Assembly (NCBI GenBank): GCA_028285385.1
Contig: JANQPR010000200.1
Location: 1 to 44,472 of the forward strand
Length of the DNA stretch: 44,472 nucleotides
Direction: 5' to 3'
From: Phycisphaera sp.
Lineage (GTDB): Bacteria; Planctomycetota; Phycisphaerae; Phycisphaerales; Phycisphaeraceae
Position numbers and translations under genes: made by a program. Below, piece by piece: positions 41,303 through 44,472 of the stretch. Position 1 is the stretch's first letter. Every line of letters starts with the position of its first letter. The notes beneath the pieces were generated by a model, which worked only from the letters and a program-made list of their open reading frames with translations, had not been told where the DNA came from and ran no database searches.

Positions 41303-43341
41303 CCACGCTCAGCCTCCCCGTCGCCCCGTCGTCGCGTCGGCCCCGGCTCCAACCCGGGGGGCTCCAACGCGTCGCGCTCGTCGGCAACCCCAACGCCGGC
41401 AAGACCACCCTCTTCAACGCGCTCACCGGGCTCCGCGCCAAGACCTCCAACTTCCCCGGCACCACGGTCGAGAAACGCCAAGGCCAGCTCACGCTGTCGC
41501 ACGGCCCGGTGTCGGTCATCGACCTGCCCGGGCTGTACTCCCTCGACGCCGCCACCCAGGAAGAACAGGTCGCGCGCGACGCGCTGCTTGGCCGGCTGAG
41601 CGACGAACAGACGCCCGACGCGGCGATCCTGGTGCTCGACGCGACAAACCTGGACCGCAACCTGTTCCTGGCGTCGCAGGTGCTGCCGTTGGAGGTCCCG
41701 ACGGTGGTCGCGCTCACGATGGTCGACGCCGCGCAACGCGGCGGGATCACGCTGGACCTGCCGAAGCTGTCGACCGAGCTGGGCTGCCCGGTGGTGCCGG
41801 TGAACGCACCGAAGAACGAGGGCGTCGAGGCGTTGCGTAGCGCGCTGGAAGGGATCGTCGCGGCTCCGGCGACGCCGAAGATCACGAACGAACTCGCCGA
41901 GTGCGGCACGTGCTCCGGTTGCCCGTTCTCGGCGCGGTACGACTGGGCCGAGTCGGTGGGCAGCGGGTGCGCCTCGCAGCCCGGCGAGTCGATGGGCCGG
42001 ACGACCGAACGGCTGGACCGGGTGTTGACGCACAAGCGCGTCGGCGTGCTGCTGTTCGCGCTGGTGATGCTGGTCGTGTTCTGGATGATCTTCTCGATCG
42101 CGCAGCACCCGATGGGCTGGATCGAGACGCTGTTCGGCACGGTCGGCGGCGCGGTGGCGTCGGTGATGCCGGCGGGCGGTGTGTGGGACGACGCCACGTC
42201 GCTCCTGGTGGACGGCGTCATCGGCGGCGTCGGCGGGATGCTGGTGTTCCTGCCGCAGATCGCGATCCTGTTCTTCTTCATCGCCCTGCTGGAAGACTCG
42301 GGCTACCTCGCCCGCGCGGCGTTCGTGATGGACCGCCTGATGCACCGCGTCGGCCTTCCGGGCAAGAGCTTCGTGCCGCTGTTGTCGGCCCACGCCTGCG
42401 CCTTGCCGGCGATCATGTCGACGCGCGTCATCGAAAACAAGCGGGACCGGCTCGTCACGATCCTGGTCGCGCCGCTGATGACGTGCTCGGCCCGCGTGCC
42501 GGTGTACGCGCTCATCGTGGCGTTGCTGTTCGCGGACCGGCCGTGGTTGGCGTCGCTGACGTTCGCCGGGGCGTACGCGCTGGGCGTCGTCGCGGCGCTG
42601 GTGATGGCGGTGCTGTTCAAGCGGACGATCCTGCGGGGCGACACCGACCCGACGGTGATCGAACTCCCGAACTACCGCTGGCCGTCGCTGCGCAACGCGC
42701 TGTCGCTGACGCTGGACCGTTGCTGGATCTTCATCAAGAAGGCCGGCACGATCATCCTGGTGATCTCGGTGGTGTTGTGGGCCATGGCGACGTACCCCAA
42801 GACCGACGCGCCCGCGGAAGCCGTGGCGCTCGAAACGCAGGCGGCACAAGTTGAAGCCGAGGGCAACCCGGCCGCGGCGGAGGCGATGCGGGCCGAGGCG
42901 GAGCACCTGACGAATCAGAACGCGTTGGACCACTCGATCGCCGGGCGGATCGGCAACTTCATCGAGCCGGTGTTCGCGCCGCTGGGCTTCGACGAGCGGA
43001 TCAGCATCGGCGTGTTCACGTCGTTCGCGGCGCGGGAGGTCATCGTCTCGACGCTCGCCGTCCTGTACGGCGTCGGCGAAGACGCGGCCGAAGACGACGC
43101 GACGATGCGAGAGACTCTGCTCGCCGCGAAACGCGACGACGGCACCCCCGTGTTCACGCTGGCGACCTGCCTGAGCCTGCTCGTGTTCTACGTGCTGGCC
43201 ATGCAGTGCCTGCCGACGCAGGCGGTGACCAAGCGTGAGACCGGCTCGTGGGGCTGGGCCGGGTTCCAGTTGGCGTACATGACGGTGCTCGCCTACAGCG
43301 CCGCGCTGGTGACCTATCAGGTCGCGTCGCTCTGGGCTTAA
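41299..43341 (+). CDS. feoB: Ferrous iron transporter FeoB
   Basis: 680 residues from GTG 41299. FeoB is an inner-membrane Fe(II) transporter with an N-terminal G domain. G1 is GNPNAGKT (29-36), switch I NFPGTTVEKRQG, G3 DLPGLYSL. The G4 motif, normally NxxD, reads TMVD (140-143). A Cys cluster CGTCSGC (202-208) with a further Cys224 precedes the membrane part. Core motifs are GYLARAAFVMDRLMHRVGL, HACALPAIMSTRVIENKRD, VAPLMTCSARVPVYALIV and FTSFAAREVIVSTLAVLYG. A soluble Ala/Glu-rich loop (AVALETQAAQVEAEGNPAAA) splits the last helices. The pair with FeoA is complete; no FeoC was seen. Confidence 0.94.
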   Translation: MTTLSLPVAPSSRRPRLQPGGLQRVALVGNPNAGKTTLFNALTGLRAKTSNFPGTTVEKRQGQLTLSHGPVSVIDLPGLYSLDAATQEEQVARDALLGRLSDEQTPDAAILVLDATNLDRNLFLASQVLPLEVPTVVALTMVDAAQRGGITLDLPKLSTELGCPVVPVNAPKNEGVEALRSALEGIVAAPATPKITNELAECGTCSGCPFSARYDWAESVGSGCASQPGESMGRTTERLDRVLTHKRVGVLLFALVMLVVFWMIFSIAQHPMGWIETLFGTVGGAVASVMPAGGVWDDATSLLVDGVIGGVGGMLVFLPQIAILFFFIALLEDSGYLARAAFVMDRLMHRVGLPGKSFVPLLSAHACALPAIMSTRVIENKRDRLVTILVAPLMTCSARVPVYALIVALLFADRPWLASLTFAGAYALGVVAALVMAVLFKRTILRGDTDPTVIELPNYRWPSLRNALSLTLDRCWIFIKKAGTIILVISVVLWAMATYPKTDAPAEAVALETQAAQVEAEGNPAAAEAMRAEAEHLTNQNALDHSIAGRIGNFIEPVFAPLGFDERISIGVFTSFAAREVIVSTLAVLYGVGEDAAEDDATMRETLLAAKRDDGTPVFTLATCLSLLVFYVLAMQCLPTQAVTKRETGSWGWAGFQLAYMTVLAYSAALVTYQVASLWA

Positions 43342-43439
43342 GCTCGACGGGTCGCGTTGGGGATCTCGGCTGGCTCCCGGATGTCACGCGGTGCCGCGGC
43401 ACCCCGCTCTCCTTTCTTGACCAGACCGTTCAAACCTGC

Positions 43440-43475
43440 GCCCGCCCGCGTTTGACCCCGCGTGTCGGGCTTTTT
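43440..43475 (+). terminator. Terminator after feoB
   Basis: Outer stem GCCCG (43440-43444) with CGGGC (43466-43470), inner CGCG (43447-43450) with CGCG (43459-43462), then TTTTT. It is about 100 bases after the feoB stop and before the last gene. Confidence 0.6.
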
Positions 43476-43588
43476 CGACGGACGGGCTGGTTTTTGGCCG
43501 ATCCAGGGCGTACGCTCACGCTTCTTTAACGCTCCTGCGACCCGACCCCGACCATTCGGCGACGGGGGCCGGGAGCAGAGAGAACCGC

Positions 43589-44472
43589 ATGCCGCGCGCC
43601 ACTCCCCGCCCAACCGGCCACCCCCCCGCTGCGCCGTTGCTGCGAGAGGCCCCGTACCCGGGGCGGCGGGCGTTGGGCCTGGCCGGTGTCGCGGGGTTCC
43701 TGCTGTTCGCGTCCTACATCCAGGTCGCGGGCACGGAGATGTTCTGGCCGACGCGGGTGACGCTGAACTCGGAGATGACGCTCGGGGCGTGGTGGTCGTC
43801 GGTGCTGCTGATCCTCGCGGCGGTGGTGACGTTGTCGGTCGCGTGCTCGGCGAAACGGCACGGGTTGCCGGCCTATGCCGCGATGGTCGGCCTGGGCGTC
43901 GTGCTGGTCGCGCTGTCGGTGGACGAGATCGCCTCACTGCACGAGCGTTACGACGACGCCAACATCGTCATCCCCCGGCTGTTGCGTCTGCCGCCGATCG
44001 CGGTGGTGCTGGCGGTCACGCTCGCCTACGCGCTGTGGCAGTTCTGGACGCACCGCAACCTGTACGGCTCGGTCTGGCTGTTCGGCATCTTCGCGGGCTT
44101 CGGGCTGATGGGCAGCGTCTACGGCATCGAGCTGCTCGAGCATCGCGTGCACTGGCCCGAGGCGTTCAAGCCGACGCGGCTGGTCATCGAGGAAGGCATC
44201 GAGCTGCTTGGGATGTCGCTGCTCTTGCTGAGCATGCTCCGCGTCCGGCTCGGCATCGGCGACGAGCGTGAACGCGCCGACGCCGACCTGCGGGCCGCTT
44301 GGACGGCAGGGTTGATGCTCGCGGTCTTGGCCGTGCCGATGATCGTGCTGCAACAGCTCGCGCCGTCGGAGGGCTCATGGCTGCATTGGGGTCACCCGGG
44401 GTTGGCGGCGCCGGCGTTGCTGCTGGCGGTCGGCGCGTTCGCGGCCTTCGCCGCGGGGCGTCGGGAAGCCAC
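43589..44472 (+). CDS. Multi-pass membrane protein, 3' end outside window
   Basis: 294 codons from ATG 43589, open to the last base, so the C-terminus is missing. GGGAG about 15 bases upstream is a weak start signal. The protein has six to seven predicted membrane helices (for example LAGVAGFLLFASYIQVAG, SSVLLILAAVVTLSVAC, GLGVVLVALSVDEIASLHE, AVVLAVTLAYALW, SVWLFGIFAGFGLMGSVYGI). The LSVDEIASLHERYDD motif resembles the LSLDE-HE pattern found in uncharacterised planctomycete membrane proteins, and VIEEGIELLGMSLLLLSML is a second acidic helix. No enzymatic motif is evident. Function unknown. Confidence 0.75.
   Translation, partial: MPRATPRPTGHPPAAPLLREAPYPGRRALGLAGVAGFLLFASYIQVAGTEMFWPTRVTLNSEMTLGAWWSSVLLILAAVVTLSVACSAKRHGLPAYAAMVGLGVVLVALSVDEIASLHERYDDANIVIPRLLRLPPIAVVLAVTLAYALWQFWTHRNLYGSVWLFGIFAGFGLMGSVYGIELLEHRVHWPEAFKPTRLVIEEGIELLGMSLLLLSMLRVRLGIGDERERADADLRAAWTAGLMLAVLAVPMIVLQQLAPSEGSWLHWGHPGLAAPALLLAVGAFAAFAAGRREA

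Noticed and set aside
43462..44271. Plus-strand frame overlapping the last membrane protein
   Set aside because: Arg/Gly-rich low-complexity product; the other frame from 43589 encodes clear membrane helices and stays open to the window end.

Overview
The window looks like a chromosomal segment of a flagellated, high-GC planctomycete, probably Phycisphaerae-like. The evidence is three secreted proteins with C-terminal PEP-CTERM-type tails, one of them with dockerin-like repeats; a prepilin-like protein with a planctomycete-style H...FLDGSV motif; a signal peptidase I with large insertions; FliD/FliS; and frequent GTG/TTG starts with weak Shine-Dalgarno sequences. There are no rRNA, tRNA, CRISPR or insertion-sequence features. 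The lineage call is an inference from these traits; no marker-gene search was possible.

Layout. 1-264: tail of a receiver-domain protein. 371-2361: groES-groEL. 2407-3723: an AT-rich hypothetical gene. 3864-4406: an AlkZ-related gene bracketed by hairpin repeats. 4721-6213: two PEP-CTERM proteins facing each other across a terminator. 6414-8664: trpC, a YfcE-like phosphoesterase and a GNAT enzyme. 8668-9156: an AT-rich DUF2726 gene, followed by an isolated nuoH (9188-10543) and an unusual lepB (10712-12367). 12764-14575: acetolactate synthase small subunit, a zinc-ribbon protein and the remains of a small secreted protein. 14664-20973: recN, then pcrA-trpF-trpS. 21052-24772: fliD-fliS. 25176-28472: dus, a lipoprotein and pgi. 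28491-30138: rpsP followed by a trmD fused in frame to an acetyltransferase. 30489-32668: a PEP-CTERM/dockerin-like protein whose stop codon overlaps that of an oppF-like ATPase. 32844-39776: rplS, lysS, a LolE/LolD-type transporter pair and a DUF5009-type membrane protein. 39904-44472: a prepilin-like protein, feoA-feoB and a membrane protein cut by the window edge.

Most genes are housekeeping: protein folding, translation (trpS, lysS, rpsP, rplS, trmD, dus), DNA repair (recN, pcrA), tryptophan and branched-chain amino acid synthesis, central carbon metabolism, envelope lipoprotein traffic, iron uptake and flagellar filament capping. Gene partners usually kept together (trp genes, ilvB/ilvN, the nuo operon, rpsP-rimM-trmD-rplS, opp permeases) are scattered, which is typical of planctomycetes.

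The most unusual items are: the TrmD-GNAT fusion; a 1053-residue FliD with about six repeats of a flagellin-IN-type module; a lepB carrying a four-cysteine insert and a roughly 300-residue insert; an AT-richer enlarged block inside lysS; a FeoB with a changed G4 motif and a cysteine cluster; AT-rich foreign-looking genes beside groEL and nuoH; and several perfect hairpin repeats between genes. No clear new multi-gene system is visible.
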